A stretch of DNA of 64,000 nt from Corynespora cassiicola (taxonomy: Eukaryota > Ascomycota > Dothideomycetes > Pleosporales > Corynesporascaceae), in the NCBI GenBank assembly GCA_022059125.1, contig JAEUWY010000006.1, positions 3,162,001 to 3,226,000 on the forward strand, written 5' to 3'. Below the pieces are notes generated by a model that saw only the letters and a list, made by a program, of their open reading frames with translations, did no database searches and was not told the DNA's origin. Positions 45,172 through 55,204 of the stretch are shown piece after piece (the stretch's first letter is position 1; the number at the start of each line of letters is the position of its first letter). A program made the translations under genes and the position numbers.

Positions 45172-47046
45172 ATGCGCTCACCCTTTATCTCCCTCCCCCG
45201 TCTTGGCGTTCTCCACAAGTGCAATGACCGGAAACAAATCTCCCCCCTAGCATCACAATCCCGGGGAGCGGCCCGCACGCCCTCCACGCGTCCGGCACGC
45301 GACCACGGGGATTTCTACCACTACACGAACGGGCGCTGGCTCTGGGACGAGGAATCGCAGCTCCGGAAGCGGTCTGGAGCGCAGGCCTGTGCGGCGATTA
45401 GCAAGCTGGCGGAGGGCGGGTTCAATAAGGTGTTTAGGCTCGTCATGGATACTGGCGCTGTCGTGATTGCGTGGGTTCCGAAACCGAACGCGGGGCCTGC
45501 GCCTAGGAGGACTACGGCGTCGGAAGTTGCGACGATGGAGTTTGTAGGTGGATTTGTGTGCGGTTGCTGTAGTTGCTTGAGCTGATGGGGATTAGATGTT
45601 TAGGCTAGGACGGTCCTTGGTATTCCGGTGCCCAGGGTTTTGGAGTGGAGTGGAGAAGCTCGAAATCCCGTGGAAGCGGAGTATATTTTGATGGAGAAGG
45701 CTGTTAGGAGTCGGTTGGTGGGGTTTGGGAAGAGATGGAGCTGCGTGACAAGCTCAAGATTGTGGACGAGATTGTTGCCATTGAGAAAAAGCTTTTATCC
45801 GTGTCTTTTACTAGGTATACTTGCTTGATTGCATGCTTTCGGTGGCATGGTTACTAGCGAAAGCAGATACGGGAATCTCTACTTCGCGAAAGATGCTTTT
45901 CAGGGGTTTGAGAGGGCTGAAGTCATCGGTGAAGTACCGCCATCTGTCAAGAAAGAGGTAGGGGACAGATTCGTCATAGGTCCAGTCGTTGATCTAAGTT
46001 TCTGGCACCGTGAAAGAGCATCCATGGATATTGACCTTAGGCCCTGTGTGTTGCATTTCTTATGTGTAACCAGATATGCTTGTACTAATGTCATGGCATA
46101 GGGAAACACCTGGAGGATTAATCTGAGAGCCATTGGTCAACGAGAAATTTCTTGGATAGGCAGCTATGCCACTCCAATCTCGTCCAATGGTTTAGTAGTG
46201 ACGTCCGAAGCACAAAGTTCTCCGGATGCACACATTGCCCTTTATAGGAAGTTTCTGAATGTCGTTGACTGTATATTACCCAAGGGAGATCAGGCTAGAC
46301 CTACCTTGTAGCATTGGGACTTGCATGCCCCTAAAATATTCGTGCACGAGGGCCACATCACAGGTTTAATTGACTGGCAAGATATATGGGCTGGTCCCCT
46401 TTTTTTCTTCTGGCACGCCATGGGGCAACTTGTGAATTACAACAGGGAGATGATGATGACACTGCCTGACGACTACAAGAGCCTCGAAGATGAAGAGCAA
46501 AAGGTGCGTATCCGTACCCAGGTTGAGAAGCCTATTATCCTGTGGACATACAAAAACGAGACCAAAAATATGAACCCGGTTATCTATGACATCTTCCACG
46601 TCAATCACGGGCGTACAAGATGCGATACAGTAGACTTTTCTGCCAACACCTGGAATGGGGACATAATTCACTTTAGGCAATGTTCTTATACGTGTAGCAC
46701 AGCATGTTGACATGATGTCTAGCAATAAAACAAACACAAATCGCTAATATGCATACTACGCAGGCACTGGCGAGAGATCAATCCTGAAATTCCATGTCCG
46801 ATCAATTTCACAGACGAAGATACCAAAGCGCATCTCCGTGATGGCGAGGGCTGGAATGAGAATGCTGACTTTTGGGATTCGCTCCAAGGGTTTGTGGGCC
46901 GTGATGGGTACACTTCAAACGAAGACCATGACCAGGCACTCGAGATGTTCTTGCAGCTTAGAGAGCAGGGATTGCAGACTTTGAGTGGAGAGGAATGGGA
47001 GGCGTTTGAGAAGAACACGCGATGGGCTGTCAAAAAGGTGGAATGA
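45172..47046 (+). pseudogene. Decayed AIM9-like phosphotransferase (APH family) gene
   Basis: Remnant of a fungal phosphotransferase of the 'altered inheritance of mitochondria 9' type. Order is preserved: YHYTNGRWLWDEE, ISKLAEGGFNKVFRL, TTASEVATMEF, ARTVLGIPVPRVLEW, MELRDKLKIVDEIVAIEKK, RYGNLYFAKDAF, RERASMDID, HWDLHAP, ITGLIDWQDIWAGP, NHGRTRCD and a C-terminal REINPEIPCPINF block ending with TGA at 47044-47046. Lesions: about 17 codons missing after LRKR (near 45375); a frameshift between about 45700 and 45735; a frameshift with TAA at 46119-46121; a TAG at 46309-46311 where the family has Trp just before HWDLHAP; and another frameshift near 46670-46682. Introns at 45544-45603, 45816-45866 and about 46712-46764 are still recognisable; the last has a GC donor. 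No intact protein is possible. Confidence 0.82.
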
Positions 47047-47394
47047 GATGCACACTTCTGGCTCAAAAAGATAGGTATTAGATTCTCAGTGTACCATTGC
47101 TATTTGGAGCAACCGGCCCCTTGATGAGACTTTCGTCAAGCCATACGATCGGCTTTGGCCGAGGCAAGCGGCCGCCGGCAGTTTCTCATTGGGTGGTCAT
47201 TTACCCCCCTCCCCCCGCAGACATCATAAGGGGTTGGTTTACAAGTGGAGTACTCCAGATGTTATATGAATATCTAAACGTTTTGTAAGAATTAACTTTT
47301 CCAAAGGCCGGCTTGTCATCTACTTTGGAGCATTTTGTGGCGCAAGTTCGGCCAACTGTCTGCATTACCAACCACCTCAGGTCCACCATATTCT

Positions 47395-48299
47395 CGCCCA
47401 GCAACGGCCTCCCCCATTGTTTTATACGAAAGATCTCAAGATGGCAAAGCCACGTACCTGACACTCAATCGTCCCGACCGTCTAAGCGCCATAACAGAGG
47501 AACTCCCTCACGCCCTCCGCGCCGCAGTCCGGAAAACCAGTAAAGACCCCGCCGTTCACGTTATCGTCTTCAAAGGCGCCGGCAAAGGCTTCTGCGGTGG
47601 CTACGACCTCAGCATCTTCGTCGAGGATGCCGATCGAGGGACTACGGGCGGAAGCCAGGATGTTTCTCGCGGCTACGATCCGCTCGTCGACTACTTGTTC
47701 ATGGAAGAGAACACCGAGTGCTTTGCCGAGCTTTTCCACGGCGCAGAGCCGACTGTTGCGCAGGTTCATGGCACAGCGGTAGCGGGTGAGAGTGATATTG
47801 CCTTGTGCTGTGATCTCGTTGTTATGGCAGAGGATGCTAGGATAGGGTATCCGCCTGCGAGGGTTTGGAGGTGTCCTACGACGGCTATGTGGATGGTGCC
47901 GGTGGGGGTTGAGAAGGCAAAGAGGCTACTTTTGACAGAGACCTTAGCTCGAGGAAGGAAGCGGAGGCTATGGGGCTTGTGCTTAAAACTGTTCTTGAGA
48001 ACCAGCTGGAAGAGACGGTGAATTTGCTAGTGGACAGGATCAAGACGGTGCCACAGAATCAAAATCGGATGCATAAGCAGGTTATCAATGGTTTCGTCGA
48101 GGCACAGGTGACGAATACCCAGAGATTGGCTACGATATTTGATGAGATCACGAGGAATTCACCCGAGGGGACTGGGTTTCAGCAGTTGGCGAACGAGAAA
48201 GGGTTCAAGCATGCTATTGGGGTAAGGGATGAGCGAGGTCGAACGCTAGAATATCGGAAAATTCGGAAAAGCGTACTATGGTGTGGTAGGAGTATTTGA
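47395..48299 (+). pseudogene. Crotonase (enoyl-CoA hydratase/isomerase) family gene with a frameshift
   Basis: Homologue of small fungal enoyl-CoA hydratase/isomerase proteins. Family landmarks: IVLYERSQDGKATYLTLNRPDRLSAI (read in parts), the oxyanion-hole GKGFCGGYDLSIF, HGTAVAGESDIALCCDLVVMAEDARIGYPPARVW and a helical end (MHKQVINGFVEAQ...). The frame that carries all this up to KRLLLT (about 47937) runs into unrelated sequence, while the next frame continues GDLSSRKEAEAMGLVLKTV, so a single base is missing near 47937-47941. No in-frame ATG is found at the N-terminal end, so the start is lost or in an unseen exon. It lies 350 bp from the decayed phosphotransferase in the same orientation. 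A sequencing error is the alternative for the single frameshift. Confidence 0.7.
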
Positions 48300-49392
48300 A
48301 TGGCCCCTGTACATTTGGAGATACAGGAGTCCTTACCTATGAGATGACCCAATCCCATCCACCTGAAACACGGGTCTGATCCCTTAGCCATCGGCCGGAG
48401 CCGAATTCACTGCAATTGTTAGCGTCCATGAATGATTTACTACACCGAACTGTGGGAATTTTTGACATTGTTGTATGCTGTATGCTATATGCTGTTGGTA
48501 ATTTTATTTTACGACTTCTGGCTTTCTGAGGCTACAGTTGTGGCATCATACAAGGGCACTAGGGGATTGATCATCATCTGACCTGCTGCAATGCTCAAAT
48601 ACGGGTTGAGTTCGAGCCTTTTATTCGGGAGATAAAGAAACAGCAAAGTTTTTTGTGTTATTGCGTGGGAGATGCATGCGCGTCCTGTGTCTTTTAAATT
48701 ATGTTTGGAGCCGATCCTTGTGTGGTTTATTCAAGCTTTTTGGACTCTCTTGCCCCGGTGTGATTCATCTACTCTCTGGAAAAGAAACGATGACAACAGA
48801 TAAATAGAATCGTTTTGAAGACTAAACACAGCTTTATTCAGTTCTGATTAGGATAGAGACGGTGCCTAGATGTTGCTAATGTCTTCGCTCACAGTAATAC
48901 CAAAAAAATCGTAGACCATCTATGCATTTACCTGGAAAGCCATCGAATCGAAGCTTGCATAACAATCAATTCAGACAAGTGTGAAAGTACAATGGCAGCA
49001 ACTTCCATCTCCATTCATATCTCCCTAGCCAAACCGAGCATCCAACAATTCTGGACTAACCCTCTATCCCCAGCTTAGCCACCGTTACAAAACCTACCAA
49101 CCGGCAAAATAGCTTACCAAACTCCTGCACCCCCCTACCCTAACGCAGCCCCAAATGCCGACTTTCCCGGCCCTCCTAGCCCCCGCCATCTAACTAGGCG
49201 AACCCTGTGAAGCCCATTTCCGCACGTGCTGCCATATACCCGGCAAGTAGCGCACGCCCCCATTGACTAAGCCCCCACCACGCCCGCGCGCCCACCGCGT
49301 CCCACCAAACACCAAACACCACCACCACAAACATCACCACCACGAACACCCGCCCCTCGCACGCCCGCCAAAGCAGCCACAGCCAAAAAAAA
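48300..49392. other. Intergenic region, AT-rich
   Basis: About 1.1 kb between the broken crotonase and Dad1. AT-rich to about 49020, then C/A-rich leader sequence directly before Dad1. A tRNA B-box-like GTTCGAGCC at 48610-48618 was checked and has no matching A-box or cloverleaf. Confidence 0.55.
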
Positions 49393-49805
49393 ATGTCCAA
49401 CCCAAACCCTCCCCGTGCCTCCACATTCACCGCCCAAACCCCCGCGCCTCAGCAATCCTACTACGAACAACAACGCGACATACTCATCAGCGAAATCGCA
49501 CAGGTGCGTTCCCCTTCCCCCGCCTCTACGCCGCCCTTCTGCACCCCGCCCGTAGACGCACACACGCACACACGCACACACGGCGACCGTGACTAACACG
49601 CCCGCCCACGAAACAGTCCCTCGAACACGTCCTACAAAACATCAACCGCCTCAACCGCAGCCTCGAAGAGGTAATCCAGGTCGGCAACGAGTTCGCGCCC
49701 GTGGAGAGCTTGTGGAGTCACTTTGAGAATGTCATGGCCAAGGATGAGGAGGAGGAACAAGGGGGGGAACAAGGGGGGGAGGAGGAGGGGGAGACGGTGG
49801 GGTGA
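49393..49805 (+). CDS. DAD1: DASH/Dam1 complex subunit Dad1
   Basis: Subunit of the fungal DASH ring that couples kinetochores to spindle microtubules. Exons 49393-49503 and 49617-49805 give 99 residues, the usual small size. The core [20 protein letters not shown] (split by the intron) and [36 protein letters not shown] in parts match the conserved Dad1 helix pair. The C-terminal 20 residues are an acidic Glu/Gly/Gln tail generated by a duplicated 12-nt GAACAAGGGGGG unit, absent from the conserved core. The 113-nt intron holds a CACACG microsatellite at about 49557-49583. An A-run (49385-49392) immediately precedes the ATG, a normal context for fungal starts. Confidence 0.9.
49557..49583 (+). 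repeat. CACACG/CACACA microsatellite inside the Dad1 intron
   Basis: Alternating CA/CG dinucleotide-rich run of about 27 bp within the intron, upstream of the GACTAAC branch site. Confidence 0.7.
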
Positions 49806-50961
49806 GGCGGGAGCGGCTTGGTGATGCTTAGTGATGCTATGCTATGCTATGCTGGGCTATGCAATGCCGGGATAAGTTGCGACGTCCCCGGGATATGAAT
49901 ACCGATCTGCGCTGGGACGGGACGGGCGATCTGGCGGCGTCGGCATCGGCCAGGCAGGATGATTGTGATACCCAGGCGTTTTTCGACTTGCTTTTTGGCG
50001 ATCGGGGAATAGGGGCGAGGCGGTTTTTCTCAGGGACGTGTGGTTCGCGCCTTGTTTCAAGACTGTGTTTGTTTTGCTTTCTTTTTCTTGAAATGTGGAT
50101 CTGCGCCAGACAAATTTCCAGACGGGGCGTCGAGTCAAGATGGCAAAGGTATTCACGTTTTTGATCGGCGTTCACATGAAAAGATTCAGCACGTGGCACA
50201 ATATTGGTGAGGAAACCGGGGAGGTTGGTCGGGATTTATATTCGAACTAGTGTGACAGGCGGGCGGATATTGAGGTGGTGGTGTAGGAGGTAGGGGTGAG
50301 GCAGAAATGGATGGGGAGAGGGCAGCCCCGCCATGGCAAATACAAGATACCGAATACAAGCAAGTAGACGCATCAAAAAAGCAAAAAGGCAGGGAATTGT
50401 TATCAGAGAGCATGGGAAAAAAGGGTTTAGAAAAAAAGGAAAATAGATGGGCGGAGGATTGCCCGGCTACCAAACATGATATATGCCAGCAGCAGCAGTT
50501 CTGCTGAGCCTCTGCCAATCGAGAGGGGGAAGAGCCGTAACTAAAAAGGAAAGAGAAGAAAAAGAGATATTGCGCCCCTCCAAAAAACGCCGTCAAGTCA
50601 TTCCATGTACAGCATGTTTACCTGCGTGCATACCTGCGGGCGTGTGCGGGTATATATGGAGTGGCCAAGTGCCAATGATACCCAGGTACACACACCAACA
50701 TGCATGGGTGCCAGCCAGACCGCTCCAAATCTACGACGGCCGGCCAGCTCGAAAAAAGAGGGAATCAGTCTCTTCGAAAGCCAAGAGCGTCCATTAAATG
50801 GTCATTAAGCATCTCGATCGTTGTCGTCCAGCGTCGTGAGGCCCGTCTTCCCAGCGGCAGCAGCTGGGAGGGACGGGCGGGAATGATGCAGTGCTCAACA
50901 AAACCACGGGCTCTAAAGAAAAAGGGGGGAATTGGGCAAGCGGGAGGATTGCCCTTTTGTC
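49806..50961. other. Convergent 3' region between Dad1 and Rho4, 1.16 kb
   Basis: No gene is seen. A short GCTAT/GATGCT-type direct repeat lies at about 49822-49862 (several copies of GATGCTTA, CTATG and GCTAT). The remainder is purine-rich on the + strand (about 50370-50590). Confidence 0.55.
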
Positions 50962-51964
50962 TTAGAGGACCGTACAACCGGTGCGCTTCTTCTTTTTCTG
51001 GACGTGGGCGGGGAAGGCGGGCGCAGGCCGTGATGTTGAAGAAGAGGTGGTCGTGTGTCGTGGAGTCTCCTCGGCGGGCTTGTAGTCGTCGCCGACGGCC
51101 ATGGTGACGGCCATGTCGAAGATCTCCTCGACGCCGTCCTGCTCCTTGCTGCTGCACTCCATGTACATGGCGCCCATCTTCTTGGCGACGGCGCGGCCCT
51201 GGTCCGGGGTGACGGGCGTCAGGCCCTGCGTCTTGAGCAGCTCGATGCAGTTCTTCTTGTTGCGCAGGTCCGACTTGAGGCCAAGCAACATCAGAGGGGT
51301 TGTGGGGCAGAAGTGCAGGACTTCGGGGTACCACTGTGGAGCAAGTTAGTAATCAAGGCATGAAAGCGCGGTTCCCGGTTTTGACCAACCTTGTCCATGA
51401 CGTTTTCGAGCGAGTTGGGGCAGTCGATGGCGAAGCACACGAAGATGATGTCGGTCTCGGGGTAGGAGAGCGGGCGCAAGCGGTCGTACTCCTCCTGGCC
51501 GGCCGTGTCCCACAGGGCCAGTTCGACCATCTTGCCGGTGGGCGGGTGCGGCGTGTGGGTGATGTAGTTCTCGAAGACGGTGGGGACGTATTTCTGGAGA
51601 AGCGTCAGCAAAGCGCACGGAACAGCCGGGGCTTCTTCTTCTCGAGCAAGTCGACGTGTGTTGCCGTGCATGGCGCCTGTGCCGGACTCACCTCTGGAAA
51701 GTTGCCGGAGCTGTAGCTAATCAGCAGACAGGTCTTGCCGCAGCCGCCATCGCCGACGACGACCAGCTTCTTGGAGTAGGCGGGCGGCTCGGTGACGGTG
51801 GTGTCGCGGGTGGCCGTGGTGCCGTAGGAGCTGACGGTGCCGTTGCTGTTGCGCTCGCTGGGGGTGCGGTTGTGCCGGCGGACGGGCTGGACGTTGGCGG
51901 CGGGCGAGGCCTTGGTGCTCTGCTTGCGGCGCAGGTAGTCGTAGTTCTGCGTCTGGGCCGACAT
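50962..51964 (-). CDS. RHO4: Rho-family small GTPase, Rho4 type
   Basis: Membrane-anchored GTP switch; in fungi Rho4 controls septum formation and cell-wall integrity through formins. Exons on the complement: 51964-51692, 51593-51390 and 51333-50962, with introns of 98 and 56 nt; 282 residues. A 65-residue Ser/Thr-rich N-terminal extension, typical of Rho4 and absent from Rho1/Cdc42, precedes the P-loop GDGGCGKT (about 71-78). Switch I is [11 protein letters not shown], switch [20 protein letters not shown]. The Rho insert is [30 protein letters not shown], and the guanine specificity loop LKSDL has Lys-Ser-Asp in place of the common TKxD. It ends in a polybasic KKKKR and CTVL, a CaaX box whose Leu predicts geranylgeranylation. 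Shares a 420-bp promoter gap with the Lcb3 gene. Confidence 0.93.
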
Positions 51965-52384
51965 GATGGAGCTGGGGGAGGAGGGTATCAATGGTGCGAG
52001 TAGTGCGGGCAGACTGAGTTTGGTGGGGAGCGAGAGGAGAGGTGGAGGGTTCGTAGTGGTAGTCGAGTTGGGCCCGTCTGGGGGCGCCTGTTGATTGTTT
52101 AGCGGCGGCGGGCGGTTGCTGGGGTGAGGGCGTCGCCATCGGACGGGCACCCCTGCCGCCTGCCGCCTGCCGCCTGCCTTGCTGGCTGCCCTCGCTTGGG
52201 CTGGGGCTGGGGCTGCGGCTGGGGCCTTGCGACCGCACCGCCCGCCCACTGCCGACATCATCCATCGCCAGCCCGTCGCCGTCGCCGTCGCCCTCGTCGT
52301 CGCCGCCGCCCTGCCCACCCTCACCACCGCCCCTGGCCATGGTCACTGCGAGCCCGCCGCCGAGCCCCCTCCGCCGCCGCCCAG
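51965..52384. promoter_or_regulatory. Shared promoter region, Rho4 / Lcb3-type phosphatase
   Basis: 420 bp between divergent ATGs, GC-rich, with a TGCCGCC direct repeat near 52150-52172 (three copies of GCCGCCT/GCCTGCC type). Long open frames on both strands are by-products of GC richness. Confidence 0.5.
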
Positions 52385-54257
52385 ATGTCTCTCCAGCATG
52401 ATTCACGCCCCCTCGACGACGCGCCGCCGTCCGCAATGGAGCCCGCAGCGCCCCCGCCGCCGCCGAGGCTGGATGCGGGCATGAAGCATCACGATCACTG
52501 TGCGTGCAAAATCTCCCGCCTCACGCTCCCGCGCCCGCCCGCCAACGGCGCCGCTGACCTGCTCCCACAGACGCCCAGACCCTCCCCGCCTGGCGCAATG
52601 CCCTGCGCCAGCGCCTCATTCCCATTGTGCGCTGGGAGACGCCGTGGCTCGCCCTGATGCAGGAGAGGCTGCGCTCCCCCTCGCTGGACTCGTACTTTGC
52701 CTTCACCGCCAACCTGGGCACCCACACCTTCTTCATGATCTTCCTGCCCATCCTGTTCTGGTGCGGGTACACCAACATCGGCCGCGCCATGGTCCACATG
52801 CTAGCCGCCGGCGTCTACTGGAGCGGCTTTCTCAAGGATATGCTGTGTCTGCCGCGCCCGCTGTCTCCGCCCCTGTCGCGCATCACCATGTCGGGCTCCG
52901 CCGCCCTCGAGTACGGCTTCCCCTCGTCGCACTCGACCAATGCCCTGTCCGTGGCCGTCTACGCCATTCACATGGTGCGCTCCTCTCCAGAGGAGCACCA
53001 CCCCAACGTCCACATGGCCATGCAGGCCCTGTTCTACTTCTATGCCGTGTCCATTGTCTTTGGCCGATTGTACTGCGGCATGCACGGCTTCTTGGATGTC
53101 GTGATTGGGAGCATACTGGGTGCCGTCATTGCCCTCGTCCAGCTCGTGTGCGGCGACATGTTTGATTCCTGGGTCCTTAGCGATGCCTACGCCAATGTCA
53201 TGATTGCCACGCTGGTCGTTTTGGTTCTTGTGCGCGTCCACCCTGAACCGGCAGACGATTGTCCCTGCTTCGATGACAGCGTCAGTTTCATGGGCGTCGT
53301 GGTTGGCGTCAATTTTGGAGGATGGCACTTTGCACAGACTCGATTTTCCATTTCGGATCCCATCCCGTCTACGGTCCCCTTCGACCTTGAGAGCATAGGT
53401 CTGATAAAAGCATCCCTCCGCATCTTGCTCGGTGTTGTCATCATCTTTGTTTGGAGAGCCTCCGCAAAGCCGACGCTCTTCAAAATCCTGCCTCCGCTGT
53501 TTCGACTGCTGGAGCGCGTCCGCTTGAACCTCCCCCGTGCCTTCTTCCTGAGTGCGTCCAAGTACACCAGCATCCCCCAATTGCGCGGCGACGACAACGT
53601 CATCCCTCCCGCCTCTGAACTCCCACACATGCTCAAGAACCTTGCCCACCCGCGCAAGCGCTCCGTCTCCGTCGGTCCCCAATCCGCCGCCGACGCCTAC
53701 GAAACCCTCGCCTACCGCAATCGCCGCCGCAGAGAAAGCGTCAACTCGCTCGACGGCGCCATGCCCGAGGACTCGACCTGGACCGCGCCCCCGGCCAAGG
53801 ACAACATATCCACGGCCTTGAAGATGCCGCCAAAGCCCGGCCAAGAGGGACCACTGGGCGCAGGTCTCCTCCCCACGCCCATTGCCTCGCGTGTGCACTC
53901 ATACGAGCACATGATGGGCACGGGTAGCCTCGAGAAGTCATCTGTGACGCCCCCCGAGAGCGATGCCGACTTCGCTGGCGAAGTCGCGCCCCAATCCCCC
54001 GAGGACGAAGAAAATGAGAAACGGGAAATCTTCATGAGACTTACGAAGCCGCGCGTGCGCTACGACGTCGAGGTTGTGACAAAGTTGATTGTGTATTCTG
54101 GTCAGTTTGATGTCTCTTGATGTGTTTCTAGGCTTTTGGCTACATGGTGAATGAATTGAGAATCCTGGAGGCTAACGAACATTCCGCAGGAATCGGATGG
54201 TTTGCCGTGGCATTAAACCCCATCCTCTTCGAGCTCGTGGGATTGGGGACTTCGTAG
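52385..54257 (+). CDS. LCB3: Lcb3-type dihydrosphingosine-1-phosphate phosphatase (PAP2 superfamily)
   Basis: ER membrane enzyme that dephosphorylates long-chain base phosphates and so balances sphingolipid signalling. Exons 52385-52499, 52571-54100 and 54190-54257 give 570 residues. The start MSLQHDSRPLDD was chosen because the join gives HYAQTLPAWRNALRQRLIPIVRWE in frame, with an amphipathic stretch before the first helix. PAP2 signatures: KDMLCLPRP (motif 1), GFPSSHSTN (motif 2) and RLYCGMHGFLDVVIG (motif 3), with the catalytic His residues in motifs 2 and 3. Eight or so hydrophobic helices occupy residues 70-340 and the extreme C-terminus (IGWFAVALNPILFELVG), which is on its own exon. A Ser/Pro-rich cytosolic loop of 150 residues precedes the last helix. 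Confidence 0.92.
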
Positions 54258-55204
54258 ATGCTCAGCCACCTCCCCTCCTCTGACCCGCCCCCTCCCCGTC
54301 ATCCCCCACAATGTCGCTCTTCTGCACCTGCCACTTCCCAGCTATTTCCTGCTGCATAATGCTTGGAGCACCAAGTTCTCGCTATTTTTCTTCTTTCTTT
54401 TGCTCCTTGACGTACTCTTCTTCTGGTCTTCTCTTTGCCCTTCTCACGCTAGCTCTGTAGCCCTTTTTTTGCATCACGTCGTAATAGATACCCTTCGCCT
54501 GTGTGAGTATGTGTGGAACACGGCGCTCCATGGCATGCCCGTGATACGTGGATATATATGCACACATGATCTCACCTCGTAGACGCACGCGGTGTGAACA
54601 GGACGACAACACAACACAAGACGACACGTATGTGCAAACATCCAAGCAGGTATGAAAATGCCCTCTATTTCGACCTATCATGGACCCTGGAGGTATCCTC
54701 CCCCGCGCCATGCCCGAAAAATGAAAGAGAAAGAAGCACACGTGGGAAGCAGGAGGGCTCAACGGCGACGCCATCAAGACCCCCCGCGATACCCACACTC
54801 GAATACGCCCCCAAGAAAAAACTCCCCCCATGTACCGAGACCATATCGACGCCATGTTCCCAGATTGACCAGCAGACCCGCGCTGCCCCGATACCCATGC
54901 AAGCCATGTAGTCCCCAGTCTCCGTATCAGCGCCTATAAATGTGTGAATTTAAACATGTTGTGAATATATGTATGTAACGCCCAATACCCGCGCACGTAC
55001 ACTAAAAAAAAACTGACCCATGGAGAAAGTAGAAATGAAAAAGTTGTAGGTGAAGGCTCAGCGATGCTTCGGCCAGGGAGCCGTGGGCCAGACTCCTTGA
55101 GAGTAGAGGCTCGAAACGACCCTGCCGCATCTCTAACTCATGTACCCCGACCTGATGCCGGGAATCCAAGCCGAACGAGCTCGATATATCTCCCTGTGCT
55201 CTAG
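54258..55204. other. Convergent 3' region, 0.95 kb
   Basis: Spacer between the stops of the Lcb3 gene (+) and the F-box gene (-). C/T-rich on the left, with an A-run at about 55005-55012. No gene is recognised. Confidence 0.55.

Noticed and set aside
45172..48299. A phosphotransferase-crotonase biosynthetic mini-cluster
   Set aside because: Both genes are broken, and AIM9-like kinases and crotonases are common unlinked families, so a functional cluster is not supported.
48590..48640. tRNA B-box-like sequence GTTCGAGCC
   Set aside because: No A-box at the right distance and no acceptor-stem pairing in the flanks.
52801..53898. A 365-codon open frame on the minus strand
   Set aside because: It lies wholly opposite the Lcb3-type gene, whose PAP2 motifs and splice joins are convincing; GC-rich coding DNA often leaves long antisense frames.
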